Source: Actinotignum sanguinis
GTDB taxonomy: Bacteria > Actinomycetota > Actinomycetes > Actinomycetales > Actinomycetaceae
NCBI RefSeq assembly: GCF_003957255.1
Contig: NZ_QDIE01000015.1
Location: 1-50,694 of the forward strand
Length of the DNA: 50,694 nt
Reading direction: 5' to 3'
Part shown: positions 34,490 to 42,341 of the stretch, piece after piece
Layout: each line of letters begins with the position of its first letter
How positions within the stretch are numbered: position 1 is the first letter of the stretch
Notes under the pieces: model-generated
What the model was told of the DNA's origin: nothing
Seen by the model: the letters and a program-made list of their open reading frames with translations, nothing else
The model's database searches: none
Position numbers and translations under genes: made by a program

Positions 34490-35592
34490 CTCGATTTGCC
34501 AACGTCCGCTCTGTTTGTGCACGCAGTCTCGCCGCGCTGGTTGTAGCTGCGCTCAGCTGTGCCCTGGTGCTGACGCTGCCCGCGCGCGCCTTCGCCCATC
34601 CGGATCCGGCACCCACCGCGCCCGGCTCCAGCACCGCGGTTGACCCGGCCCTCACTCAAACGGTGAGCGGGGATGAGCAGCTGGCCCCGGCCGGCACCCC
34701 GGTAGAGATCAGCTCCGGTCACGTGGATATGGGCCCGCGCCTGACGGATGCCGGTTGGGATTTCCTGGTGCGCGATGATTCGGGTGCCGCGCCGGTATGG
34801 CGTTCCGTGGATGACGTGGTCTTTCGGGTGGGGGATGCGGCCCGCATGGAGGTGCCCGCCACCGACGCCTACTCCTTTATTCATGCCTCCGGCCCCGCCT
34901 ACGTCATCCCGCAGCAGCAGCTCGCTGACGTGGTGTGGTTGGGCTGGAATACCCAGGATCCCGGCGTGGTCAGCCGCGTCAACGGGGATGTGGCCCTCAC
35001 CTACGGCGGGCACGCCGGTGAAGGCCAGTTCACCGCCTTCGTCGATTCGGGGAACTTCTCCGGACCCACCCTGCTGTGGAATTCCGAAGTGGCTACCTCG
35101 CAGCCGGTCCACGTTTCCCTCAATACCCACACCCACGCCAATTGGGTTTTCACCCAGCCCGGCGTACACCTGGTGCGCCTAACGGTATCCGCCCAGCTTA
35201 CGGACGGTACCCAGGTGGAGAAAACCGTGACCTTGCGTTTCGCGGTGGGTGCGAATACTTCTGCCGACGCCGCCCGCGCGGCCCAGTGGCCCAGCGGCAG
35301 CGATGGTGCAGCTGCCACCGGCTCGGCCGCGGATAACGCCCGGGCGGGGCAATCCGGCGGCGGTCAATCCGGTACGGCGCAAGCGGGCGCGAACGGTGCT
35401 CAGAACCCCGCTGGCGGCGAAGCGGAGATCCCGCTGCGCTGGGTTGTTATCGGCTGCGCCGGTGCTGTGATTCTCATTGCCGCCGGCTTTATCGGGGCGC
35501 GTGCTTCACGCCGCCGCCACCAGGCCGCCGCGCTCGCGGCCCGTACCCAGACCCGCGATGGCGCGGAAGGGGAGGAATCGTGCCGGCATTAA
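34486..35592 (+). CDS. Surface-anchored choice-of-anchor-M protein of the metal transporter
   Basis: 368-aa exported partner of the anchored-repeat transporter (TIGR03773-like). Signal peptide: RSLAALVVAALSCALVLTL ending PARAFAHP. The extracellular region shows the surface-anchored repeat THTHANWVFTQPGVHLVRLT (residues ~210-230) and an earlier VEISSGHVDMGPRLTDAG segment, which also has a counterpart in the binding protein (IDAGHVDITMADSGAITLRG). A Gly/Ala/Gln-rich flexible linker precedes a C-terminal membrane helix (LRWVVIGCAGAVILIAAGFI) and a basic tail, so it is membrane-anchored with no sortase motif. Histidine-containing repeats may capture metal at the wall. It overlaps its neighbours on both sides. 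Confidence 0.85.
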   Translation: MTRFANVRSVCARSLAALVVAALSCALVLTLPARAFAHPDPAPTAPGSSTAVDPALTQTVSGDEQLAPAGTPVEISSGHVDMGPRLTDAGWDFLVRDDSGAAPVWRSVDDVVFRVGDAARMEVPATDAYSFIHASGPAYVIPQQQLADVVWLGWNTQDPGVVSRVNGDVALTYGGHAGEGQFTAFVDSGNFSGPTLLWNSEVATSQPVHVSLNTHTHANWVFTQPGVHLVRLTVSAQLTDGTQVEKTVTLRFAVGANTSADAARAAQWPSGSDGAAATGSAADNARAGQSGGGQSGTAQAGANGAQNPAGGEAEIPLRWVVIGCAGAVILIAAGFIGARASRRRHQAAALAARTQTRDGAEGEESCRH

Positions 35593-36338
35593 CGGTCCGT
35601 GACCTGGCGGTTGTGCTCGGGGGAGTGCGGGTGCTCCGCGATGTCAACCTCGAGGTGGCAGCCGGTGAACTCGTTGGCCTCATCGGCCCGAACGGCGCCG
35701 GGAAAACCACCCTCATGCGCAGCATTATGGGGCTGCTCACGCCGGCAGCGGGCACGATTGAGGTGCGCGGGGAGCGGGTCCGGCCCGGCCGCCCACACCG
35801 TGCCATCGGCTACGTGCCGCAGTCGCGCGCCACCCAATGGGGTTACCCCATGAGCGTGGAAGAACTGGTGGCCACCGGCCTGGAACGCCGCGGGCTGCTC
35901 GCCCGCACCCGCCTCGGGCGGAACGCGTGGGAAAAGGTCTATGCCGCGCTCGATAGGGTCGATTTATTCGAGATGCGGCGTCGGCCCATCGGGCAGCTTT
36001 CCGGCGGGCAGCAACAGCGCATCCTCATCGCGCGCGCCCTCGTACGCGACCCGGCCATCCTCCTCCTGGACGAGCCCTTCACCGGACTCGACCACCCCAC
36101 CCAGGATTCCCTGGCCGATCTTTTCCTCTCGCTGCGCGCCGGCGGGGCCGGAATTATTATGTCCACCCACGACCTCACCCAGGCCGTCGATATTTCCACC
36201 CGGGTGGCCCTCCTCAATCGCACAATTATCGCGGCCGGTCCGCCCGCCGATATCCTCCGCGCCGACCTGTGGATGGAAACCTTCCAAGTGCGGGCTTCCT
36301 CGCCGCTGCTGCGCGTCCTCGGAATGGTGAAAGCATGA
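35580..36338 (+). CDS. Metal ABC transporter ATPase (ZnuC-like, anchored-repeat type)
   Basis: 252-aa nucleotide-binding subunit: Walker A GPNGAGKTTL (~residues 39-48), Q-loop IGYVPQSRATQWGYPMSVEE, signature LSGGQQQRILIARALV, Walker B ILLLDEPFTGLD, and H-loop MSTHDLTQA. It fits ZnuC/MntB-type ATPases (TIGR03771). The GTG start at 35580 has GGAGG just upstream and overlaps the previous gene by 13 nt. The ATG of the permease overlaps its stop. Confidence 0.93.
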   Translation: MPALTVRDLAVVLGGVRVLRDVNLEVAAGELVGLIGPNGAGKTTLMRSIMGLLTPAAGTIEVRGERVRPGRPHRAIGYVPQSRATQWGYPMSVEELVATGLERRGLLARTRLGRNAWEKVYAALDRVDLFEMRRRPIGQLSGGQQQRILIARALVRDPAILLLDEPFTGLDHPTQDSLADLFLSLRAGGAGIIMSTHDLTQAVDISTRVALLNRTIIAAGPPADILRADLWMETFQVRASSPLLRVLGMVKA

Positions 36339-37204
36339 GTTTCTTCGATTTTCTAGCCGATTTATCCAATCCGGTGCTCGGCTTCCTCCCGCGCGCGCTC
36401 CTCGTTGCCATGCTCTCCGCGGTCGTGTGCGGGGCGGTGGGCGTACACGTGGTCCTGCGCGGCATGTCCTTCCTAGGAGATGCCCTCGCCCACGCCGTTT
36501 TCCCCGGTATCGTCATCGCTTTCGCGCTCCAGGGTTCCATACTGGTGGGCGGAGCGGTCGCGGGCGGCGTCGTCGCCCTTCTTATCGCGCTCGCCTCGCA
36601 AAACCGCAACCTGCGCGAAGACTCGATCATCGGCATCTTTATGGCCGCGGCTTTCGCTTTCGGCGTGGCGCTCATCGCGCGCATCCCCGGCTACACCGGG
36701 TCCCTCGAATCTTTCCTTTTCGGTTCGCTCACCGGTGTGGATAGCTCCGACGTGCTCACGTCCGCCATCGTGGCCGCGGCCGTGCTTCTTTTCCTCGCCG
36801 TGCTCCACCCGGCGCTGCTCTCCGTGAGCGTGGACCGCGATTTCGCGCGCGCCACCGGCACCCGCGTCCTGCTTGTGGACGTGTGCCTCTACCTCACCGT
36901 GGCGCTCGCGGTGGTCATTTCCGTACAGTCCATCGGCAATATTCTGGTGCTGGCGCTGCTCGTCACCCCGGCCGCCACCGCCCGCTTGCTGACCGACCGG
37001 GTGGGCACGATGATGCTGCTCGCCCCGCTCCTCGGGTGCGCCAGCGCTTTCGTGGGGGTGTGGCTTTCCTGGGCGGCGGATATCCCGGCGGGCGCGGCTA
37101 TCGTGCTGGTCACGACGGCGCTTTTCGCCATCGTGTGGCTAAGTGTTCCGGTGCGCGGGAAACTGGTGCGGGCCCGCACCGCACGCGGTAGCGACCGCGC
37201 GTAG
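36335..37204 (+). CDS. Metal ABC transporter permease (ZnuB-like, anchored-repeat type)
   Basis: 289-aa ABC-3 family membrane subunit with about eight hydrophobic helices: LPRALLVAMLSAVVCGAVGV at the start, the conserved VLRGMSFLGDALAHAVFPGI, then LVDVCLYLTVALAVVISVQS and TPAATARLLTDRVGTMMLLA. These match ZnuB/MntC permeases (TIGR03770). The start is the ATG at 36335 in the overlap ATGA. It completes a four-gene, translationally coupled operon under the Zur-like box. Confidence 0.93.
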   Translation: MSFFDFLADLSNPVLGFLPRALLVAMLSAVVCGAVGVHVVLRGMSFLGDALAHAVFPGIVIAFALQGSILVGGAVAGGVVALLIALASQNRNLREDSIIGIFMAAAFAFGVALIARIPGYTGSLESFLFGSLTGVDSSDVLTSAIVAAAVLLFLAVLHPALLSVSVDRDFARATGTRVLLVDVCLYLTVALAVVISVQSIGNILVLALLVTPAATARLLTDRVGTMMLLAPLLGCASAFVGVWLSWAADIPAGAAIVLVTTALFAIVWLSVPVRGKLVRARTARGSDRA

Positions 37205-37214
37205 TACAGGCCCG

Positions 37215-37279
37215 TACGACGCCGCCGCAGCCAGCCGGCCGCCTGCCTAGCTGGCACGCGATCCTGGCCGGAGCGGCGG
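37215..37279. terminator. Nested inverted repeats between convergent genes (contains TACGACGCCGCCGC)
   Basis: CCGCCG (37222-37227) with CGGCGG (37274-37279), and CCGGCC (37235-37240) with GGCCGG (37266-37271) nest to make a long stem between znuB-like and phoU genes. It starts with TACGACGCCGCCGC (37215-37228), a relative of the dispersed element core. Probably a bidirectional terminator. Confidence 0.45.
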
Positions 37280-37289
37280 TAGTGCTGTA

Positions 37290-38015
37290 TTAATCTTCCA
37301 TATCCCCGGCGGAGAAACCTGCGGGGAAATCGCCACCGAGCATTTCTTCTTCGGTGCCCGGGGTGGATTCCACATCCACGCGCAAGCCGGTGACCAGGAA
37401 GTGCATACGGCGCGCCACGGTGACCCCGTGATCCCCGTAGCGTTCCAGGAAACGGCCCAGCAGCACCACGTCCACGATTTCCTGGTGGCTCATGCCGTTA
37501 TCTTCGTCGAGAACCAGCTGGAAGGACTGGCGGTGCAGATCGTCAAGAACTTCATCGCGTTCGTCAATCTCGTCGGCGATGGCAAGATCCTGCTTGCGCA
37601 CGAGCTCTTCCACCTGGCGGCCCACCCGCACGGCCTCATCGGCCATGCGTACGAGCAGGTCATAGCCGGGGCCGCCCACCACGCGTTCGGGGAAACGCCC
37701 GCGCGCGATATAGGCAACGTGCCGGGCCAGATCACCCATGCGCTCCAGGGTAATAGCGATGCGCATGGCAGTCACCACGGTCCGCAAATCCGAGGCAACC
37801 GGCGCCTGGCGCGCCAGCAGCGAAATAGCCATATCTTCAATCTGACGCTGCAGCTCATCAATATTCGCATCGGCATCGATAACCGATTCCGCCAGGGCCA
37901 GGTTGGCGTTCCGCAGCGAATCTGCGGCGTGTTCCATCGCCCGAGCGGCGCTGCGAGCCTGCTTGGCAAGCGTTTCCTCGAGCGTCTTCATTTCGTTGCG
38001 GAATTCTTGACGCAT
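37290..38015 (-). CDS. phoU: Phosphate-specific transport regulator PhoU
   Basis: 241-aa PhoU with two three-helix repeats. MRQEFRNEMKTLEETLAKQA and ADANIDELQRQIEDMAISLL mark the first, and VRMADEAVRVGRQVEELVRK with ERYGDHGVTVARRMHFL the second. PhoU couples the Pst phosphate transporter to the SenX3/RegX3 (PhoR/PhoB) pair. That pair is encoded divergently next door, as in mycobacteria, where these genes also cluster. The start has AGGAG 6-7 bases upstream. The C-terminal ~25 residues are acidic and less conserved. No pst genes are in the window. Confidence 0.94.
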   Translation of the reverse strand: MRQEFRNEMKTLEETLAKQARSAARAMEHAADSLRNANLALAESVIDADANIDELQRQIEDMAISLLARQAPVASDLRTVVTAMRIAITLERMGDLARHVAYIARGRFPERVVGGPGYDLLVRMADEAVRVGRQVEELVRKQDLAIADEIDERDEVLDDLHRQSFQLVLDEDNGMSHQEIVDVVLLGRFLERYGDHGVTVARRMHFLVTGLRVDVESTPGTEEEMLGGDFPAGFSAGDMED

Positions 38016-38196
38016 TAAAGCTCCTCATTTCTGTGCGCCCGCGGGCGCGTTTGTAGCGCACGGCGGCGCACCACAGGTCTTATTTCAGCAGTATGGGGTT
38101 AACACTAGCGGCATATTCCGTAAACAGTAGGTAAATAGCGGGCTTTCGGAGCCGTCGGGCGTGCCAGGCCGCGCTCGGACAGGCTAGTCTGGAACC

Positions 38197-39378
38197 ATGG
38201 TTGAAGGAATCGCTGTGCTTGCCGCGGTCTGCGGGGGGATCGCCGTGGGCATTATCGCCTCCCTGGCTTTCGCCTATTCGCAGCGTTCGCTGCGCCCATT
38301 GCGGGTGACCGCGCCGGTAGAGCCGGTGGAGGACGCCGTGAAAGTCCTCGAGGCGATTCCGCAATTCTTTGTGCTGGTGTCCGCCCTTGACGTGGTGGAA
38401 CGGGCCTCTACCCAAGCGTATAGTTTCGGGCTGGTGCGCGATGATCGCCTGGTGCGCCCGGAGTTCATCCAACTGGTGGCGCGGGTGCGCGATACCGGGG
38501 AGGTGCTCTCCCGCCCGCTCTCCATTAAACGATCCACGCTGAAAAATCAGAGCGATACCCGCCTGATGGTCTACGCCGCGCCGCTGTCCGGTGGGCGGGT
38601 GCTTGTGCTTTTCGAGGACAATACCGAGAAGCTCAAACTGGAAGAAACCCGGCGCGATTTCGTGGCGAATGTTTCCCATGAATTAAAGACCCCGGTGGGG
38701 GCAATTTCTTTGCTGGTGGAAACCCTGGAAAGCGCGGCGGATGATCCGCAAGCGGTCCGGCATTTCACCGCCCAGCTAGATACCGAAGTGGTGCGCTTGC
38801 GCGGCCTGGTGCAGGATATTATCGAGCTTTCGCGCCTCCAAGAGGGTAATGCCCTCACCACCACGGAACTTGTTGATGTGGATGCGGTGGTGGCCGAATC
38901 GGTGGCCCGCATGGATGTGGAAGCCGCTAATCGCGGGGTGAAAATTGTGAGCGGCGGGCAGCCGGGCCTCACGGTTTACGGCGATAGGCGCATGCTCGCC
39001 ACCGCGATCCGCAATCTGCTGGATAATGCGGTGCGCTATACCCGGCCGCACGGGCGGGTCTCGGTAGCAACATCGCTGGCAGATGGGCAGGTGCTTATTT
39101 CCGTCGTCGACCAAGGAGAGGGAATTGACGCGGCGCAACGCGAACGTATTTTTGAGCGTTTCTACCGCGGGGATGCGGCCCGGGATCGTAATTCCGGCGG
39201 CTCCGGGATCGGCCTCGCCATCGTCAAACATGTGGTGCAAGACCACGGCGGGCGCATCAAATTATGGAGCAAGGTAGGCCAGGGCTCCACCTTCACCATC
39301 TGCCTACCCGAACCCTATATTCCCGAGGCGGCTCCCAGCCCTGAAACTAATGCGCTTGAGCATTCGGAGAGGAAGTAA
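38197..39378 (+). CDS. senX3: Sensor histidine kinase SenX3
   Basis: 393-aa kinase of the phosphate-responsive pair. One N-terminal membrane helix (VEGIAVLAAVCGGIAVGIIA, residues 2-21) is followed by a PAS-like region (~45-145) and the dimerisation/phosphoacceptor helix FVANVSHELKTPVGAISLL with His near residue 161. The ATPase domain has the N box (IRNLLDNAVRYT), G1 (VVDQGEGIDAAQ), F box (ERFYRGD) and G2 (GGSGIGLAIVK). Only one membrane pass is visible, as in SenX3. TAGTCT (38185-38190) lies exactly 6 nt before the ATG, so a leaderless mRNA is likely. regX3 starts 9 bases downstream. Confidence 0.93.
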   Translation: MVEGIAVLAAVCGGIAVGIIASLAFAYSQRSLRPLRVTAPVEPVEDAVKVLEAIPQFFVLVSALDVVERASTQAYSFGLVRDDRLVRPEFIQLVARVRDTGEVLSRPLSIKRSTLKNQSDTRLMVYAAPLSGGRVLVLFEDNTEKLKLEETRRDFVANVSHELKTPVGAISLLVETLESAADDPQAVRHFTAQLDTEVVRLRGLVQDIIELSRLQEGNALTTTELVDVDAVVAESVARMDVEAANRGVKIVSGGQPGLTVYGDRRMLATAIRNLLDNAVRYTRPHGRVSVATSLADGQVLISVVDQGEGIDAAQRERIFERFYRGDAARDRNSGGSGIGLAIVKHVVQDHGGRIKLWSKVGQGSTFTICLPEPYIPEAAPSPETNALEHSERK

Positions 39379-39387
39379 CAAAACACC

Positions 39388-40077
39388 ATGACCACGATTC
39401 TTGTTGTTGATGACGAACCTACCTACCGTGACACCCTCGCATTCAACCTGGGCCGGGACGGTTACGAGGTGGTCACCGCCGCGGATGGCACCGCCGCCCT
39501 AGAACAATTCCGGGTGGCGCGCCCCGATGTGGTGCTTCTTGATCTCATGCTTCCGGGCATGTCCGGCGAGGAAGTGTGCCGCCGGATTCGAGCCACCTCG
39601 GATGTGCCCATCATTATGCTCACCGCCAAGGATTCAGAAATCGATAAGGTGGTCGGTTTGGAGGTAGGGGCGGATGACTATGTCACCAAGCCTTATTCCT
39701 ACCGGGAACTGGTGGCGCGGGTGCGCGCGGTGCTGCGCCGGGCGAGTACCGGGGCCGCGGACGACGTGGACGAAGACGTGCTGCGCGTGGGCCGGGTAGA
39801 AATGGATACCGATAAGCACGAAGTGTATGTGGGCGGAGAACTCATCAGCATGCCGCTGCGGGAATTCGAGCTGCTTGAACTCTTCTTGCGTAATCCGGAT
39901 CGGGTGCTTACCCGCCCCCAGATTCTTGACCGTATCTGGGGCCTTGATTATATGGGTGATACCAAGACCCTGGATGTGCACGTCAAGCGGATTCGCTCGA
40001 AGATTGAGGTGGATCCTTCCGCGCCCACCGCGCTGGTTACGGTGCGTGGGCTCGGTTATAAGCTGGTTTCTGAATAG
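39388..40077 (+). CDS. regX3: Response regulator RegX3
   Basis: OmpR/PhoB-type regulator (229 aa). The receiver domain has the acidic pocket VVDDE (Asp 8-9), the phosphoacceptor Asp52 in VVLLDLMLPGM, a Thr in MLTAKDSE and Lys in VTKPYSYREL. The winged-helix DNA-binding domain spans residues ~125-229 (LRVGRVEMDTDKHEVYVGGE, VLTRPQILDRIWG, VDVHVKRIRSKIE-like region, VRGLGYKL). It is phosphorylated by the upstream kinase and activates phosphate-starvation genes. The preceding AGAGAGGAAG gives a ribosome site. Confidence 0.94.
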   Translation: MTTILVVDDEPTYRDTLAFNLGRDGYEVVTAADGTAALEQFRVARPDVVLLDLMLPGMSGEEVCRRIRATSDVPIIMLTAKDSEIDKVVGLEVGADDYVTKPYSYRELVARVRAVLRRASTGAADDVDEDVLRVGRVEMDTDKHEVYVGGELISMPLREFELLELFLRNPDRVLTRPQILDRIWGLDYMGDTKTLDVHVKRIRSKIEVDPSAPTALVTVRGLGYKLVSE

Positions 40078-40150
40078 CGAAGCTGTGGCCCGCACCGCAG
40101 CCCTTTGTGGCTTGCAGCGCAAAAAAGATCAGAGACTACACCGTCAATGG

Positions 40151-40156
40151 TAAAAT
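40151..40156 (+). promoter_or_regulatory. -10 element of carD
   Basis: TAAAAT (40151-40156) in the 136-base gap between regX3 and carD. No strong -35 is visible. CarD itself stabilises open complexes, so a weak -35 is plausible. A leader of about 50 bases would follow, with GGAGAAAGGG as ribosome site. Confidence 0.4.
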
Positions 40157-40213
40157 GTCTATCGGATATGCGCATATTGCGCGAACGCGCAGCGGAGAAA
40201 GGGTTCTGATTCA

Positions 40214-40756
40214 ATGCCGTTCAAGGTCGGAGAAACCGTTATTTACCCGCATCACGGGGCAGCGGAAATTACTGATATTTCGGACAAGATTATCAGGGGT
40301 GAAAAGCGCACCTACCTCACGCTTAACGTCATGCAGGGCGATATGGTCATTCAGGTTCCGGCCGAATCCATCGAGGAAGTTGGGGTCCGCGATGTCTCCA
40401 ACGAAGATCAGCTTGAAGTGGTGTTCCGGGTTCTGCGCGAACAGGATGTGGAAGAACCTTCCAATTGGAGCCGGCGTTTCAAGGCGAATACCGAAAAGCT
40501 CACCTCGGGAGATGTTAATAAGGTAGCCGAAGTGGTGCGTGACCTCACGCGCCGGGATACGGATCGTCACCTCTCGGCGGGGGAGAAGCGGATGCTCCAG
40601 CGCGCGCGCCAGATCCTCTGCTCGGAAATCGCCCTCGCCCGCGAATTGAGCGAAGAAGAAGCCGGTGAGCTTCTTGATGCGATCCTGGCCGAAGGTAACG
40701 AAGGCCGGGAACCCAGCTCGGAAGAAGGCGCTGCGGCGTCCGCCTCATCCAACTAA
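40214..40756 (+). CDS. carD: CarD-family transcriptional regulator
   Basis: 180-aa RNA polymerase-binding protein. The N-terminal Tudor-like RNAP-interaction domain is [20 protein letters not shown] through [20 protein letters not shown]. The C-terminal helical DNA-binding domain has [20 protein letters not shown] and the conserved tryptophan (W84-86 region) that wedges the upstream edge of the bubble. CarD sets promoter open-complex stability for rRNA and many other promoters in Actinobacteria. The acidic, Ser/Ala-rich tail ([11 protein letters not shown]) goes slightly beyond the mycobacterial protein. Confidence 0.95.
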   Translation: MPFKVGETVIYPHHGAAEITDISDKIIRGEKRTYLTLNVMQGDMVIQVPAESIEEVGVRDVSNEDQLEVVFRVLREQDVEEPSNWSRRFKANTEKLTSGDVNKVAEVVRDLTRRDTDRHLSAGEKRMLQRARQILCSEIALARELSEEEAGELLDAILAEGNEGREPSSEEGAAASASSN

Positions 40757-40785
40757 AGAGCGGGGCCTCGCGCCCAGATACACGT

Positions 40786-40825
40786 GATTGAAGCGGCCTC
40801 GGGAATTTCCCGGGCCGCTTCAATC
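40786..40825. terminator. Perfect palindromic terminator after carD
   Basis: GATTGAAGCGGCC (40786-40798) pairs with GGCCGCTTCAATC (40813-40825), and the loop also pairs GGGAA/TTCCC. It lies between convergent carD and the MFS gene and runs straight into a TACGACGCCGC element. No T tract is present. Confidence 0.6.
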
Positions 40826-40882
40826 ATGGTGGTACGACGCCGCGCCGCCCCCGGCCAGCTGCGACTCAGTCCATCACCGCCG
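40826..40882. repeat. Dispersed element, copy C (degenerate)
   Basis: ATGGTGGTACGACGCCGC near the left and CCATCACCGCC at the right (about 40872-40882) repeat the layout of copies A and B. It overlaps the last codon of the MFS gene. Confidence 0.4.
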
Positions 40883-42263
40883 GCCAGCGCGCAGCGAACC
40901 GTAGAAGGCAGCCAGCCCCACCGCAAGCACCGCGATGATACCGAGGATGCCGTAGTGGGCCGCGGCATCTCCGCTTACCCCGGCCAGCGCACCGAAGCTC
41001 ATAATCGCAGCTGAGTAAAGCGCCGGGGTGAGGAAAGAAACCGCGCGGCCGGTGGTGGCATAGAGGCCGAAAAGCTCGCCGCTATTCTCGCGGCCGGCGC
41101 GGCGCGCCAGGTAGGTACGCGAAGAACTCTGGACCGGCCCCACGAAAATGCACAGGAGGGAGCCAAAGACCCAGAAGAGGGATTTGCCGGCGTCGTGCAT
41201 CAAGAACAATACGCAGCCGCACGCGATCATAAGGGTGAGCGACATTAAAATAACGCGGCGCGCGCCGATAATATCTTCCAACCACCCGAAAGCGATGGTC
41301 GCAACCCCCGCGATCACATTCGCCGCGATGCCGAAAATCATGACTTCCCCGGGAGTGAAACCGAAAACGCGGGCCGCGAGCACCCCGCCGAAAGCGAAGA
41401 CACCGGCCAGGCCGTCGCGGTAAATAGCGGAGGAAATCAGGAACCAGAACGTGGAGCGATCCGCGCGCCACAGCCGCGCGATGGAGCGGAAAATAGCCCG
41501 GTAGGCGGCGATGACGCCGCGGGATTGTTCCCCGCGCGGGGATTCATCGCGGGAGAGCACCATGAGCGGGGCGGAAAAAATCAGCGTCCACAGTGCGCAG
41601 GCGATCATGCAGACGCGAATATTCAAGCCGTTCGTGCTCGTCACTCCGAACCAGCCGGTATCCGGGCTGATGAAGCCAATAAAGAGGATGAGGAGGAGCA
41701 CGATGCCACCCACGTATCCCATGCCCCAGCCGAAACCTGAGATGCGCCCCAGGGTGGCCGGTGTTGAAATATCGGTGACCATCGCGTTGTAGACTACCGA
41801 GCCAATTTCGAAAACGATATTGCCAACGGCCAGCAGCACCACCCCGAGCCACAGGTAGGAAGGCGAAGGCGCCACAAAGAACAGCAGCGCCATGGCACAC
41901 AATGGTGACGAGGGTGGTGAGGGTGAGGAGGGAGTTTTTCTTCCCCGAACGGTCCGCCCATTGCCCCACCGCCGGGGCGATAAGTGCCACGAGCAGCCCG
42001 GCGAGTGCCAAGCCCCAGCCGATGAGCGCATTGGCCTGGTTCCCGAAGAACTTTTCGTTGGAAAGATACGGGGTGAAAACGAAGGTGGTCACAACGGCAT
42101 TGAAGGCGGCCGAACCCCAGTCCCACAGCGCCCAGGGGAGAACCCGGCGGTTGAAAAGAACGGAACGCGCGGGTGTGCTAGCGCTCGGCGCGGCGGATGC
42201 GCCAGCCTGCGGGGCGGCCGGCGGGGTGCTGGCGCCCGGCATCGCGGCAGAAGTGTTATGCAT
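40874..42263 (-). pseudogene. MFS transporter, UMF1/Atg22-like, interrupted by a frameshift
   Basis: Two reading frames together make one transporter of about 460 residues. The first, from the ATG at 42263, encodes MHNTSAAMPGAS, then RRVLPWALWDWGSAAFNAVV and AVGQWADRSGKKNSLLTLTT. It continues meaningfully to LVTIVC near 41,895. The hydrophobic sequence then resumes one base over with AMALLFFVAPSPSYLWLGVV, and TDISTPATLGRISGFGWGMG, ending at 40874. WALWDWGSAAF and GRISGFGWGMGYVGG are typical of UMF1/Atg22-like MFS proteins. One extra base or two missing bases near GTGTGCC explain the break. A sequencing error, a true pseudogene or programmed slippage cannot be told apart here. The N-terminus is Ala/Pro-rich. 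Confidence 0.8.
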
Positions 42264-42341
42264 GGCTTCATCGTAGGCGAGGAGGGTAACGGGGCGTTGA
42301 ACGGCACTGCCCGGCGGGCGGGGAGCGGGTAAACTGGCCAC

